From NCBI GenBank assembly GCA_029959195.1, contig CP114124.1:434001-498000 (forward strand): a DNA stretch of 64,000 nucleotides, read 5' to 3'. The notes under the pieces were generated by a model. That model saw only the letters and a list, made by a program, of their open reading frames with translations, was not told where the DNA came from and searched no databases. A program made the translations under genes and the position numbers. This DNA is from Dictyophora rubrovolvata (taxonomy: Eukaryota > Basidiomycota > Agaricomycetes > Phallales > Phallaceae). This document shows, one piece after another, positions 37,173 to 50,100 of this stretch (position 1 is the stretch's first letter; the number at the start of each line of letters is the position of its first letter).

Positions 37173-40100
37173 ATGTCATATTTACAGTCCCCGTCTCCGC
37201 GTCCACCCACTTCCTCCCCAACATCCCAAGCCCGTCGGTCTGTTCTCGTTCCAACCAACAGTGTAACAACCAAAGACGGAATTACTGTGAGCCGTATTTT
37301 TTTTTCAATGGGCTTCCACTTAGGTCTAATTCTAGGTCAAAGCTCGTATTGAATCCTCTCTTGCAAGTAGACTTTTGTCTTTTCGTCTACGTTCCATAAC
37401 GGGTCGCAATCTAGAGTGTAATCGACGTTATCAAACAATTATGTTTAAACCTACAAATTCAAGAACCTTATACCTCTTTCGCCTTGCGAGACGACTCGGA
37501 TGACCTCGTAACTGATGAAAACTTGAAAAAAATGATTAAACAAAAAGCTCACCTTCGGTTTGTTTTGTTGTGGGACTAATGTCGCACCTGGTCTAATTTT
37601 TTTCTTTCTCATTTGATAAGTCTTGTTAACGCACCCGGGCTCGAGGCACTGGAGATGGTCGACAAACTAGCAGTAAAAGACGAAAAGAGTCGTCTTGCTT
37701 TGTTTTCTTTACAGAAATACATACGCGTACTTCTGCTTCATGTTTTCTTTTCTCACTCGTCCGCAAGTACTGATTTGCATTAGGAAGCCGAGTTTGCCAG
37801 GGAATTTCTCGCCAGTGGTGGGCTACGCGAGCTCGTACAAATTATCGTGACCAGTCATGGAAACACCCTAGCTGTCAGTTGATTATCTCGAGTTTTTCAA
37901 CAACAACAAACTAACTGATGATGCCATCATTCTCCTGCATAGTATGCGTTGACGGCAATGCAAAACCTTTTGGAATTGGACTATGGATGGTCGAGCCTAG
38001 GAGAAGATTTCATCGCCGCCATTGTGCGAATCTTATCATCGCAACAACCGATCAACGTCTGTCGTCCAGCAACCGCTATTTTGAAGAAACTCGTCGAAGC
38101 AGATCCCAGGTCTGCTCCCGGACCAATGGTTGCAAGCAGCTCAAGTCGGGCGCCTCCTGTCCCTCCAAGTATGATCTTTTCATATGTAATTTATAGCCGA
38201 TGTCTTTTACTTCACACCAGACAGCGTTTATTGCTACGGGTTCGAGTGTGTATATCAACAGATGAGCCTTCACCGTGGTCTCCTGGAAATTGTTGTCGGG
38301 CGCTTAGGAAGCGCTGATAGCACCATGGTTTTGAATTCGTACGTTGGAGGATCAGATGATTTTGCTGCCCACAATTTGATTGTATCTATCAGTATGATGC
38401 TTATAAACTCCCTACTCTCACATGCTACGGATGCTTCTTGGAAGGACCTTACTTCCGAGCTTGAACGTCTGAATATCCGCAAGGCTGTTGTGGTATGTTA
38501 GATCGCTGTTAAATATTGGTATTTTTTTAATAAGATATCCCCTTTTATTAGCGGCTCATGTCCTCACATATTTTCGAAGATCTAACTTCATCAATTCTTG
38601 ATTTTCAAGCCAACACTGTTCGGGTGACTTATCGTCGTAAAATCACCCCTGTGGATCCCCAAGAGAACGCGGAGCATGAGGCGATGCTTCGCTTTATCTG
38701 GTCTTCCGCGAAGCTGCCAGAGATAATTGAGGGCAGTGAGTTATTCAGATGGCGCCGTATAGGATTCCCATCGGAAGACATCTGCAAGGAATTTGCCGAA
38801 GTTGGAGCATTGGGTTTAGATTGCCTTGTAAGTCGTACCACCCAATAATATCGCTAATTTTTTTTTGAATTATCGTTCTTTTTTCGCAGAAAAGTTTTGT
38901 GGCAGGTGATCCCGATTATTTTGCAAAAGTATGGTCTACATTGAACATGGAAATGTTTTTAATTTAAGTCGACATGGTCAACTAGGTCGTTTTAGAGCAG
39001 GTTAGTCGGCCCGAGGAACGGCGGTGTCCTGTAGCCAGAGCCTCTAACGAGGTGGTTGCCTTGCTTGCTGAACACTGGTCTATATTTGCACCCGGTTGTA
39101 TGTTTCGTCTCTTCAGATTCTGAATTAAAAGCATGAGCTGAAGATCTTTGTATTAGATTCGACGTCCACCGAATTTCAACCTTTCTTTTTGAACTTTGTC
39201 AAGGTCCACACAACTGCGCTCAAATTTTTCCTGCGGTATAGAATAGCTTTGACAAACGGTGTTACAATTCATGTTGATCTACTCCTTCGTTTCTAGAATG
39301 TGGAATGAAAGTGGTGCTGCAACGGCTGATTTCAATCGCGTCGTCTCTTTAGTTCGCAGCCAGTAAGAAATTATCAAGTGCCAACATGTTTTCTTTTGTT
39401 GACGCAAATCCTTTAGGGTGAAAGTGACACTTAAACATGAAAATACTCGGCAATGGCACGAAGTTGAGGCTGAATTTTTGGAAAGCGAGTATCGTGACGT
39501 TCGGGATCGTCAAATGAAAGAGCTGGACTTAGAGGACGACCTGATGAGCAAAGTCCCAGTCAGGTTTGTAGCTTCATATTAAAAAAAAAACGACCTTGAT
39601 TCGACTAAACCTCTTTTTTCTCTCTCTCAGGAACTTAAGAGCTAAACTATACAAAGAATCCTTTGAATTTGTACGCCAACAACGAATACAGTGCTTGATG
39701 CAAGGAGCTTGGTTTATCAATGGCCTACCTGTGATAGCGAATTCCAACGCTCCCCGGGAAAATCTCAAGCGACCGACTCGGACCTGGCGGTTTATGCGAA
39801 TGGTAAGTGACATTCCCACTTTAGGCATGTCGACGCTGACCACAAAAAAATGGCGGTTCAGGACAAGAGTGCCAGATACATACATTATGTGGATGCACAC
39901 GTGAAGTATCCTGTACGGGGAGGTTTGGAAGACCTACCGGAAAGAATCGAGGTGGCTCAAATAGTCGAGATTGGTACTGGAACATGCGCCTTACCACCTG
40001 GTGTTCAGCGAGAACCAGACTTACCCGGTGGCACACAGACCGGTTCACCACTATCGTTTTCTCTGTACAGTTTTCGCGAGGGATCATTTGCGGATGTCGT

Positions 40101-40408
40101 CGCCACGGATGCTTCATATTGGGCTGATTGGACTGATGGTTTGAACTTATTACGGAGGGACGGAGGTCACGTTGCGACCCAAGAAACTGCTGGTTTTGTC
40201 AATGCCTTAACAGAGATTGGGCTTAAAATTAAATTGCTGAGTATGTTCCCCCACAAATTTAGGGATCCTAGTTATGATGCAATTTTTCAATATTCCAGAT
40301 TTATCAGGCGAGAAAGTCGAGATACCCAGTTCGTTGGTAGCGGGACCTCCTCCACCTACGGTTGATTTTTTCTACGCCGATCCTGGATATTTATGGCAGC
40401 AAGCGTAA
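37173..40408 (+). CDS. ELMO/CED-12-type protein
   Basis: A multi-exon gene. After a Pro/Ser-rich start, an armadillo-like helical region carries TVDD-type VIDVIKQLCLNLQIQEP, FALRDDSDDLVTDENL, LASGGLRELVQIIVTS and ALTAMQNLLELDYGWSSL. The ELMO domain follows (HEAMLRFIWSSAKLPEI, WRRIGFPSEDICKEFAEVG, GLDCLKSFV), then a C-terminal PH-like part with QQRIQCLMQGAWFING and a Pro-rich end (VAGPPPPTVDFFYADPGY) that could meet an SH3 domain. ELMO proteins pair with DOCK-type exchange factors to activate Rac at growth sites. The second intron (37363-37414) appears to use the GC donor GCAAGT, the only choice that keeps the frame. Divergent from U2. Confidence 0.82.
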
Positions 40409-42243
40409 ACCATCTTGGAAAAATGGGGAATGTATCTCAGGCGGTTTATTATATTTTCTTGGGCTATCTCCCTTTTTTGGTTTTGCTGTTATATGACTCT
40501 GAACTTTAACGTTGAGTGTTTACGTCTTGTTTTTATCCGGATTAAACAGGATTGGATGTGGGAGGCGAGGAGTTGCGTGATGGTTTTGTTGTGGCCGTTA
40601 TGTTTTTTGTTTTGGTTATGTCTTGTAATATTTATAAACTTCCATTGGCAGAGCATATTGCGTTGTGATTTTGGCGGGGATTCAATTGAAAACTTGTCCA
40701 AGTCTCCTTCATTTATAACCATGGGTGACGTGACGGCCTACGCTTGCACTTTATCTTCTGTCTCATTGCATTCATGTGTTGATTCATATTAGTTCACAAG
40801 CGCATGAGGCTAAACGGAAAGTCAAACAACACGACGCTTGAAACGGTCCAGACGCCCCAACATCCAACCCACCCTGGATCCCACCAGTGGCTCTTTCAAA
40901 AACGCAGGCTAAACTAATAGATTATCTGAAACAAGTCCCCAAGGAGGCCGAGATCGAAATTGAGAAAAAAGAGCAGGAGACGATAGCATTAAAGATTCAA
41001 GCAATCCTCGGTGATACAGCGGCATTAGTATCAGAAGTTGAAGATGGCGTATTCATACTCAAGAACAATCAATTCCCCTAGACTACTTCTCTTTCACGCC
41101 CAAAAGGGTTATCGCATTTCACCGGTAAACGCCTTTTAGTCGAACTGCCTGGAGAAATGTTACTAAATGGTTCGATACGAACCCGGATGCTGCAGACATC
41201 AGGGGTTTTCTAGGGACAGACCTGAGGTTCCTCTTAAATCTGAACTTAGTCAAGAGGAGGTTGAGCGCAGACTTCAAGCCTATCGGATTTACCAATGCGC
41301 TCTCAGTTTTTCGCAATGAATCCAAGGAACGAGTAGGATATAACGGTTTCAGAGCATCAACGCCGAAAAGTGGTAAAGTGCACTAGCATGAATGATGATA
41401 ATATTGGCACGTAGAGGATCGTGTAACTGACTCAGGGTAATTGTCCGCGAAAGAACATAAATTAAAGTTAACGGTTTTTATGTCACTTTAGAACGGGACG
41501 TCCGAGTATCATAATACCCGCTACTCGCTGGACTTTGTCCAAACACTATCGATTATAGTTCCATAAATAAAATAAAATAAAACCCGCTACTCGGCTAATT
41601 AGTTACTTCTCTCGCCAAACCCAATAAAACATTGACTTTAGTATCCTTATTAATGCCACGACTTGCCACAATGCCATATGGACGCGCGGCCGTGTTCTTA
41701 CGCCCGTCTTGTCTTGTATTTGTCGCAAAAATCGATTTCGGTTAATAAATCAAAAAAAACCGAAATTGATTTTTGCGACATTCCTGATGGGTATTAGTGA
41801 GATAGCGAAGCCAATACTCCTTATGACTCAGCTCTGCTCTCGTCTTTGATCTGAATTTATTGAACCGAGAAATACGATTGGTTGTTCACCGTTGTATAAA
41901 ACCCACCATAAGGTTCGACTTAAACGGATTTGAATTCAGATTACAAAATAATTACTCAGCGAGGCATTGTGCCCTGTTTTTCTCAACATATTGCAATTGG
42001 TGCTGTCTCCCGGAATGTCAGGCCTTCTGGTTCCATTACGGCGGCTTGTTCAAAAAGTTGGGTTGATGTGTCATCTTGTTCAGTTGCTAATTCTTTTTCA
42101 AGGTTCCAAAACTCAAGCGAAGATTCGGATTACAAAGTCGTTGCTACATGTACTTGAACGCCAGGCGAACAGAATGAGAGGTTGAAATATTTAATCATGC
42201 CAGGGAGTCGGAGCTTTTCGTAGTGCTACACAATTTTCTTCAA
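40409..42243. other. Intergenic, 1.8 kb, with possible gene relic and a hairpin
   Basis: No intact gene. A 60-codon frame at 40890-41081 is helix-rich and charged (core IEKKEQETIALKIQAILGD) and a second open stretch lies at 41150-41330, but neither was recognised. AT-rich short repeats (aaaataaaata) near 41570 and a hairpin at 41721-41780 are described separately. Confidence 0.35.
41721..41780. repeat. Near-perfect inverted repeat (23-bp arms, 14-base loop)
   Basis: Arm one at 41721-41743 begins TGTCGCAAAAATC; arm two at 41758-41780 is its reverse complement with one mismatch. The A-rich loop is 14 bases. It lies outside any gene. It may be a transposon end, a fold-back element remnant or an RNA hairpin. 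Confidence 0.85.
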
Positions 42244-43547
42244 ATGTCCTCCCCCGCGTTCACACTTTATTTAGTTACGTCCCCTTCTAGTGAGTTCCAT
42301 CGCTGCTTTTGTCTTTCGGCAACCTCTGACCGAATATATGCTCTTCAGCACAGTGCGTTCCCGCAGCGCTGGAAGAATTAGACATCAATTGTACGCGCCT
42401 GTATCGTGGAAGTTTATTTTCCTAACTGCGTCGCAGATGAGTTTAAGACTCTGGCATTCGAGAAAAATGAACAGAAAAGCGAGTGGTTTCTGAAAATCAA
42501 TCCCAATGGTGAGTTGAACTTTTTGTCGTTTTCAATCGTCAGTTTCCTTCTGAGTTCTTGCCAAAATTTAGGTCGTCTCCCCGCCTTGATCGACCATTCC
42601 AGGGGAGATTTTGTTATATGGGAGTCCTCTGCCATTCTGCTCTGTAACCATCTATTTTTATTATTGCTGCTATTGTCGCGATCTTTTTCAATTGAAATTC
42701 CCTGTATTCAGATGTTGCACAGCATTACGATCCCGACCATAAGATTTCTTATGATCCCGTCAAGGAGCCAAAGCTCTACAGCGAACAGCTTCAATGGTTG
42801 TTTTTCGCTCATGGCGGGATTACTCCAATGTACGTAAATCTGAATTCAAGATTATTATGCCGGAAAATCGATTCATGTGTTTCTCAGGCAAGGCCAAGCG
42901 TAGGCATTTTACAGATGATTCATCTAGCTCCGTACTGCAGCTGATTTATTCAAACAGTGGCCATTTTATGCGCTTGGCTCCGGAAACTATTCCTTACGCA
43001 ATCAAACGGTATCAGGTGCGATTGATCACATTCAGATAAAACACAACCTTGAAGTCCATTGAACAATTCCGAATAGGATGAGACTAAACGTCTGTACTCC
43101 GTACTTGAAAAACGTTTGGAAGGACGTGACTGGCTAGTCGGTTCCCACTATAGTTTGGCCGATATTAAGACCTTGTAAGTTCCATAACTTTTGAATATGG
43201 AATGTTTTGAGGCTCAAAATGATTGTAGCACTTGGTATGTATGCTATAATATTAGTCGATAATGTTTCAAGTGACTCGACGCTTTACGAAGGATTCGGTA
43301 TGCCAAGGGGGTCGGAATCGACTTGAACGACTACCCAAATCTCCAGAAGTGGGTTGAGAGAATAATGGCTCGCCCCAAGACTTATAAAGGATTGGGCATT
43401 CCTGAACGCAGGGATCCTGATGAGTATGTAAACAAACCATGATTTGACAACTTAATTTCATTATTTCTGTTTAGACTGGCAAAAATGCCCTTGGAGCAAA
43501 CTAGGGCTTTTGGAGCTGCCTTGTTTGGTTTCAAAAAAGTTGATTAA
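42244..43547 (+). CDS. Glutathione S-transferase, Ure2p/GTT-like (copy B)
   Basis: A multi-exon gene with first exons 42244-42289, 42349-42390 and 42437-42508, all phase-compatible. Blocks: LEELDINYEFKTL, EKNEQKSEWFLKINPNG, RLPALIDHSRGDFVIWESSA, DPVKEPKLYSEQLQW, MRLAPETIPYAIKRYQ, GRDWLVGSHYSLADIK, WVERIMARPKTYKGLGIPER, and RAFGAALFGFKKVD at the end. Same domain plan and intron positions as copy A, in the opposite orientation about 7 kb away. An in-frame TAG after QGQA is avoided by a normal intron, giving QAGHFMRLAP. Both copies look functional. Confidence 0.83.
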
Positions 43548-43940
43548 TTATGCGACGAGTCCAAGCCAAATTAAATTACCATGATTTATGTACTTCCCAT
43601 AAATCGTGACGTAGTGTGTTTGAGCGTGCTTTTCAATATACATATATGCACATTACCGCTTGACAGTGGAACACCACCGCTTTCATTCTTCTCATTCTGC
43701 TTGCCATCATTTGTCGCCCTCTAGCTGTATCCGTGCGCAACTTCGGATGATTGTAGGGGAGGTCTAGGGAGATGACATAATATATCGGAACGCATTCTTT
43801 TCGACAGCGTGTAATCACTCCTAATGAATTATTGTTAATCGTACGTGAACATGATATAAATACTATAGTCCCATTACATATCTCGTCTCCTCCTTCGACC
43901 TGGGAGCCTACGCCATGTAGCTCACCAACGATTTTCCGGA
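43548..43940. other. Convergent 3' flanks of GST copy B and the monooxygenase gene
   Basis: About 390 bases between two facing stop codons; nothing recognised. Confidence 0.4.
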
Positions 43941-46343
43941 CTATTCATACATATTGGTATATATGCCTTCTTCTTTGGCTTTGATATCTAAGGAATGGAA
44001 AGTTAAACGTCTTCAAAAATGAATAGACAAATAACCCACGAAGCGCAATTGGTATGGAGTACACCCTGGCCATCAAGAGATTGCCGGTCATGTTGTATAT
44101 GTTTTTCAGACCGGTTCTCATCCAGGGCACTTCACCATCGTCGAAACGAGACAGCACCAACTTGGATGCTATTTCTTCATCAAATAGCTGGTTGCCGAAC
44201 GAATGAACTCTGAGAGAAGTGAGAGTTTCAGTGTGAGTTTATTGCCGCAAATAACTGCATACCCAGTGGCTAGGACAACTACGTCAGCCGTTAAAGATGA
44301 TCCATCTTCAAAAATCAAACCATCTTTGGTGAATTCTCGGATGTTCCCCCCTTTGATTTTAATTTTTCTGTCAATGATTAGCTGACTCGCTCCAGTATCT
44401 AGATACTACAATAAGTCTGCGAAAGAAAAGACACCACTGAAAGAAAGTTTTTTTTTTTACCAATGTAATACCCCCCAGTTCTGCCAGTTGCCAAGAGTAT
44501 GTAGCCAGAGTCCTCCGGGCCCCAATTTGTTTTGAAACCAACTTGTTGTAAAGCGTCATGCAAGGGTCTGCCAAAGACATTTAAGAGGACACATAGTCAT
44601 TTACTAAAGGACGACAGCCTAACTGATCAAATTCTTTCAAACGCTTCATGGCCAATTGATTCATTCTCACTGATAACGCAAGGGGAAATGACGCTGTGAT
44701 GCGGTCAGCGACCTCGACAGGGGGACCGTTCTCGCCCCATAAACCTAGAAGAAAATTTTCAAATGAATCCATTCATTTATTTTTGAAATAAATGCTATTG
44801 CTAACCTTCTAAAAGCACTTTTTCTGCGTGTTTGAGGCTAAAAACGCAAGTAGAGGATCGTTGAATCTGGTAATTTAAGATGTGATACGCCACGCAAGGG
44901 TTGAAGAAAATTAGGTACTATTGTTGTATCTAATCCCGCTTCACAGCAGTCTCTCGCGATATCGTGACCTATGCACATCGGTTAGCGCAGGAAGGATATA
45001 AGTTCTTGCCTTGTCCATACCTGAGGTGCAAGCCCCTACTATGACAACTTTCTTTCCACAATAATCCGACGCTTGTCGATATTTGGTAGAGTGTAACACT
45101 TCTCCTTCGAATGTATCCTGGTAATGGAAAAGTAAAATTTCGCTTATTATCGAACAAGTATAAAATCACCCACTATGCCCATGAAAGAAGGTATTTTGGG
45201 AACGGAGAAGCCCATGGCGAGGATAACGTATTTAGGCCGTAATATACGTTCTGAACCGTCCTTTATACTAGTAACCTTAACTATCCACTCATCCTTCTCA
45301 TCATCGCGTAGAATTTTAGACACTTCAGACGAGGTCCAAACATTGAGGTCCAGGATTTTAGAGTAAAACTCGAGCCAATCACCGAACTGCTAGGATTAGC
45401 ATACTGAGAAAGATGTATCAATTTGATTTTACCTTCGGTGCGGCAGGATATAATGGCCATGTGGGTGGAAATCTAATACAGTAATCAATTATATTTATAA
45501 AGAATATCATGTGAATAACGAACGGCATGTATGCCAAGTGATTCGTATCTATGAAATCAAATTCTTGATGATTATTATGATAGTCGAAATCCGATATTAA
45601 GACGCACAAACAGGATCATGTAGACTGAGTGAGGAATAGCGATTCCTCCATTCGTCTCCGATACGGGAATGTTTTTCGACGATAAGGTGGGATACGCCTA
45701 GATATTTCAATCTGGCGGCAGCATTTAAACCTGCTTGACCACCTCCAACGATAACGACGCGGGGGTTTGTCTCCTTAAACGCGATTTCCTCTTCACGGCG
45801 CTGCTTCCACCTGCTTTGATCAGGCTCGCGTTCTCGATTTGAACCTATGGCAAAGGGACGGCCGCTGATTTCCTCAAGCATAGTGCAAATTGAGTGTGCC
45901 TTCCATTCGCCATCTGGTGTAGGTACTATGCGGCAAACGCCACTGCAGGGCCCTGCGGCAGAATCGAATTCGAAAAAAGCCTGAATCCAGAGCAAATTTG
46001 GCACGCTGTTGAATAGGGCCGTGTGCTTTCCCGTGTGCGCTGATATACGGATATTACTAAATTTTGACTGAGCCAAGCGCGATTGGAGGAGCGTGCGCAC
46101 GGCTGAAGTGCCGAAGAAAGAACAAACATCCCACGTCAGTGGTAAAATATCTCTCCATAGTACCTCCTCGAGGAGTAGATGAATAACGTCGTCAACTTGG
46201 GTCGATGTTATCGCCTCGTTGAACTTGTGCAGCCAAAGGGTAGCTACTTCATGTGGGTTGGTGACATCTGGAGCAACGGTGACGCCTAGTCTGGTGAGGG
46301 TTGGTAGCTGAACAAGGTCCCTGGGTAAAGCGAAATGAGCCAT
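43941..46343 (-). CDS. FAD-dependent flavin monooxygenase (YUCCA/FMO-type) with N-terminal SnoaL-like domain
   Basis: Multi-exon gene. About 170 N-terminal residues resemble a SnoaL/NTF2-like module, then the FAD Rossmann motif [21 protein letters not shown]-type sequence (GGGQAG) and [15 protein letters not shown], the FMO signature region, then a second dinucleotide site [14 protein letters not shown] for NADPH, and DVVVLATG near the end. Apparent breaks near 44.6 kb, 44.4 kb and 44.0 kb resolve as ordinary introns ([46 protein letters not shown]). The substrate cannot be told. A Met nine codons upstream (46370) is an alternative start. Confidence 0.82.
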
Positions 46344-47173
46344 CGTGGAGAAGATGAAACAGATTTTCATTCCAAAAATTTATATATGAATCGAAACCAG
46401 GCGGTAGGATATCGCCGGGTCATTCTTGGTAAACAACACTAGGGCCCGCCACATCAGTGATCCGGATAAAAGACAAATCAGTCAGTCGGCGTCGGTGACA
46501 TTGACTTCCTGTACAGGAGTCTCGAATTCCGCGATAGGCAATTTATGTGTCCTCGAAGCTGGCGTACGCATGCACTCGTCCGGTACTTTAGTATCAGTAA
46601 TCTCAGCACTGGACACACTCGTATTCATCGATCTATCGTCGTTAAGCGCTTGGGGCCGCTTAGTACCCGGTGCTCTGAATGTGCGGAATCACGATGAAGG
46701 GATACGTTTCCTCGCGGTGAGAGAACATTGTTGATGGAATGATGGTACACAAACAGCAGCTGCCTCTGGACCATATGCATCAAGGTACGATGTAAGGTTC
46801 CTGTGTGACAAGTTGCTGATCTGCAAGGGTATTTGGACCTTGCGCAGTGGTATGTACAGATGTATGACACACTAATATTCCGTGCTTGAAAACATGGGAA
46901 CACTCTTTAATTGAGAAGTTGGGAAAGAAAGTTTTATACCGAAGATTCCTTCCCCCAATACCTTATGACTGTGGGCCTGAACACTGAGTACTGAGTACTG
47001 AGTAGGGTAGTTCAAGTTGTGTCATATGAGCCTTGCAAAGTCAGCTCTTAGAGTTTGGTGATGAATTGAGAAATTTGCTTGAAGTGAAAACTCTGGTAAC
47101 GAACAAGATCGTTATTGTCACCAAGACAAGAGTCTACTGAGTACGCTATGGTTCCCACGATCCAGGATAAGCC
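46344..47173. other. Intergenic between divergent monooxygenase and MMS19 genes
   Basis: About 830 bases with no supported gene; includes a three-copy ACTGAGT tandem repeat. Confidence 0.4.
46983..47003. repeat. Short tandem repeat, three copies of ACTGAGT
   Basis: Three perfect 7-base units in the intergenic region about 170 bases before the MMS19 start. Confidence 0.8.
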
Positions 47174-50100
47174 ATGTCGCTGTCGCGCATCATGGAGCAC
47201 ACAGCACAACTCGTCCGGACATACATGATCAATGACTCTCCTGGTGATTCGGAATTAGATGAAATAGTTTCTGGCACGTAAAGCATTAACGCGAAATACA
47301 CCTTCGATCAAACTAAGTTTACATTCCCCAACAGATATCGCGTCGGGAAAGGCGACACTGCTGCACGTCGTTAAAAATCTTGGAGAATACCTGACATCGG
47401 AAAATGAGGACGCTCGCGGAAAAGGTCCGAGTGTCTTTCTTTTTGCTTGGGTTTTCGACTCTAACTGTTTCTTTCAGGCGTCGAGCTTTTATCATCGGTC
47501 CTACAGAAATGTCCCCCAGACACATTAACGAAACAATCAGGTTATTATCCGAAGACTCTTTTTTGATAATTTACGTGCTCAGTATTGTTTATGCTACAGT
47601 TCATGTCCTCGTTACGTTCTATTGCGATAAGCTCGACGACATTGACACGGTTATCCCTGCTCTCAAAGGTCTCGTTCCACTGGTCAATAGCGCAAACTGC
47701 ACAGATGAAGATGCGATTCAAGTCGTACAATCGTAAATGAAAATTTTCCCTACAAATACTTATAAATTTATATCGAGCCAGATTATTTCAGAACATTAAT
47801 ATGCGGGCTCATGTTCAATCTAACCGTCTGCTGGTCTTCAAGATCATAGATGGTCTTTTGACACTACATAGAGAAGGTTCATAACATCGTTTGGTCAATT
47901 ATCTTCTCTTTTGTTAACTTTCTCCCTCTCAAGCTCTAAAAAACATGAGTAACGACTTTTTACGAGGTTACATTCGATTGGCCGAAGGCGAAAAAGACCC
48001 TCGAAACTTGATGATCGCGTTTTCTATTGCCAGAGTCATACTGATCGAGTTTAATATCACCAGCTGTGTCGATGTGTGTGTTCTAGAGACCCGGAAGATA
48101 ACCCCTCACTGACATTATGTTCCAGGACTTTTTTGACGTCACCTTTTGTTACTTCCCAATCAGCTTTCGACCTCCACCTGATGACCCTTACGGAATCACA
48201 GCAGAAGATTTAAAAAAGTCTTTAAGGTGCATACAATTGTTTCAAAAAAGATCTTCCAATGCATCTGCTCATTCATCCTTTTTCAGATCATGTCTATCCG
48301 CGACACCAAGATTCGGACCTTTGGCTATACCTCTGTTTTTAGAAAAGCTTTCAGCCGGATCTGGTGCTACCAAGGTAGATAGACAGTAACACCAGCACCT
48401 TTTCCCTCTAATAACCGAGCTTGTTTTGAAGCGTGATACAATGCAAACTATTTCCGAATGTCTTCCTGTTTATGGCACTACAGTTGCTCGTGATCACGCA
48501 AGCAAATTATGGAGCGCTTTAAAAGTCGAAGTTATTATTCCTTTTACCTTCTGTTTATGTTCTCTAGTCTTATTGGCACGTCCAGATCTTTCAACCCATC
48601 GACCAGGAAACTGCAGATTGTGCTCTCGAAACCACCCAAATTCTCATTAAACTTATTTATAAAACACAAATAGACGATATGGGCGATGGCATAGATGGAA
48701 TAGGAAAACACATCGTAGAGGAAAGTCTCGAGTATATTAAAGAACCTGAGAAAAGCAAAGCCAAACCGGCCGTGAAAGTCATGTCTGCCCTCATCGGAAC
48801 GACACGTCAGTTTTTCACTCATTAATTAATAACTCACTATTCTTGTTATTGAAGAACCCCTTTTTAACAGCGTTCATCAGGCGGTATGCGGTCTCCAAAG
48901 CAGTTCCTTGTTTGATAGCACTATTTCGTGACCCAGCCGAGATAACCAACCGTCCTGCAACTTTAACCGCGTCAGCAACAATTATCGGTTCCATCAAAGA
49001 TGTTTTCGCGCCAAGGTTGGACCAGGAAGAAGGAGCTAAGAAATATTCAGATGAAGCAGCCTTGAATGAATTCAAAGATGACCTCTTAGGTATCTTTACG
49101 GTGGGACTCAAAACGACTGCCACCATCCCTCCTTCACTTAGAGGGTTAGATACGATCGTCCAAATACCCTCATATCTCACAGACGAGGAGCTGGGATTCA
49201 TTGCACATAACATCAACGAAGTTTTAGAATCGAAAGATGTTTCTGCGGATAATCGGTAATGTTCAATTTGTACCTTTCCCGTGGATCGCGACTTATCACA
49301 ACCAAAAAATACAACTGCTAGAATATCCGCTCTTAATGTGCTATCCTCAGTCTCCCAAATCTCTCCCAAAATTGTCGAAGATTCCACCCTACCTCTACTT
49401 TTCAGTACTCTTCCCGACATAGCCCCTTCTCGTGATTCGGTCTCGGATCATATCCGCTATCGCCAAATATTGAATAATTTGGTTTCACTCTGCACGCCAC
49501 CTTCACTATTCGAGACATTCATAATCCGTCTGTCGACAAAGTTGGATCTTATATTCTCACAAAGAGACGGTGGCCTTCCTGGCGTCGAAGCAAATGCGGC
49601 TTATGCGCATTACATTCTCCTTAGTGTATCCAAAGTTTTGAAGGCAAAAACCCAACTAGGACATGTGGATATACCCAAATATGTTGATCGGCTCTTGCCT
49701 CGGATCTACAAACTCTTCGTCCAAGGACAACAGCGGTCGGAGAAAGGCACAGCTTTAAGCGATTATCCACAACTGGTGCAAGTCACCGGAAGAGTCATGG
49801 AACAAGTAATCCAAACCGTACCTGCCGAGTAAGTAGTGGAATTATGGAGGAAAGAAAGTTGCTAATCTTTCGCTGTGACATAGCCAACAGGCCTTGTTTG
49901 CTTCGTCCCTACTTGATGCTTTCTTGAATGGCCAGGTGCAAGCGTTGGCTAAACATCACGTCTCTATTGAAGCTCCTCTCGTCCCTTTCGAAGTATGAAC
50001 CTAGCCTTCTCCTTAACTGTTTTATGCGCATTAACGAAAGAAAATTGCAGCCCTTCACTAATACAGCCCAATACAAACTTGTTCCATTGTTCACGTTTCC

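Noticed and set aside
40415-40792. 125-residue hydrophobic frame downstream of ELMO
   Set aside because: Trp/Phe/Leu-rich because of T-rich 3' sequence; no other support.
42880-42990. In-frame TAG in GST copy B
   Set aside because: It lies in a GT-AG intron at the same position as in copy A.
44540-44640. Apparent stop and frame change in the flavin monooxygenase gene
   Set aside because: A normal intron starting at gttagg just after the KEFD codons keeps the frame into [11 protein letters not shown].
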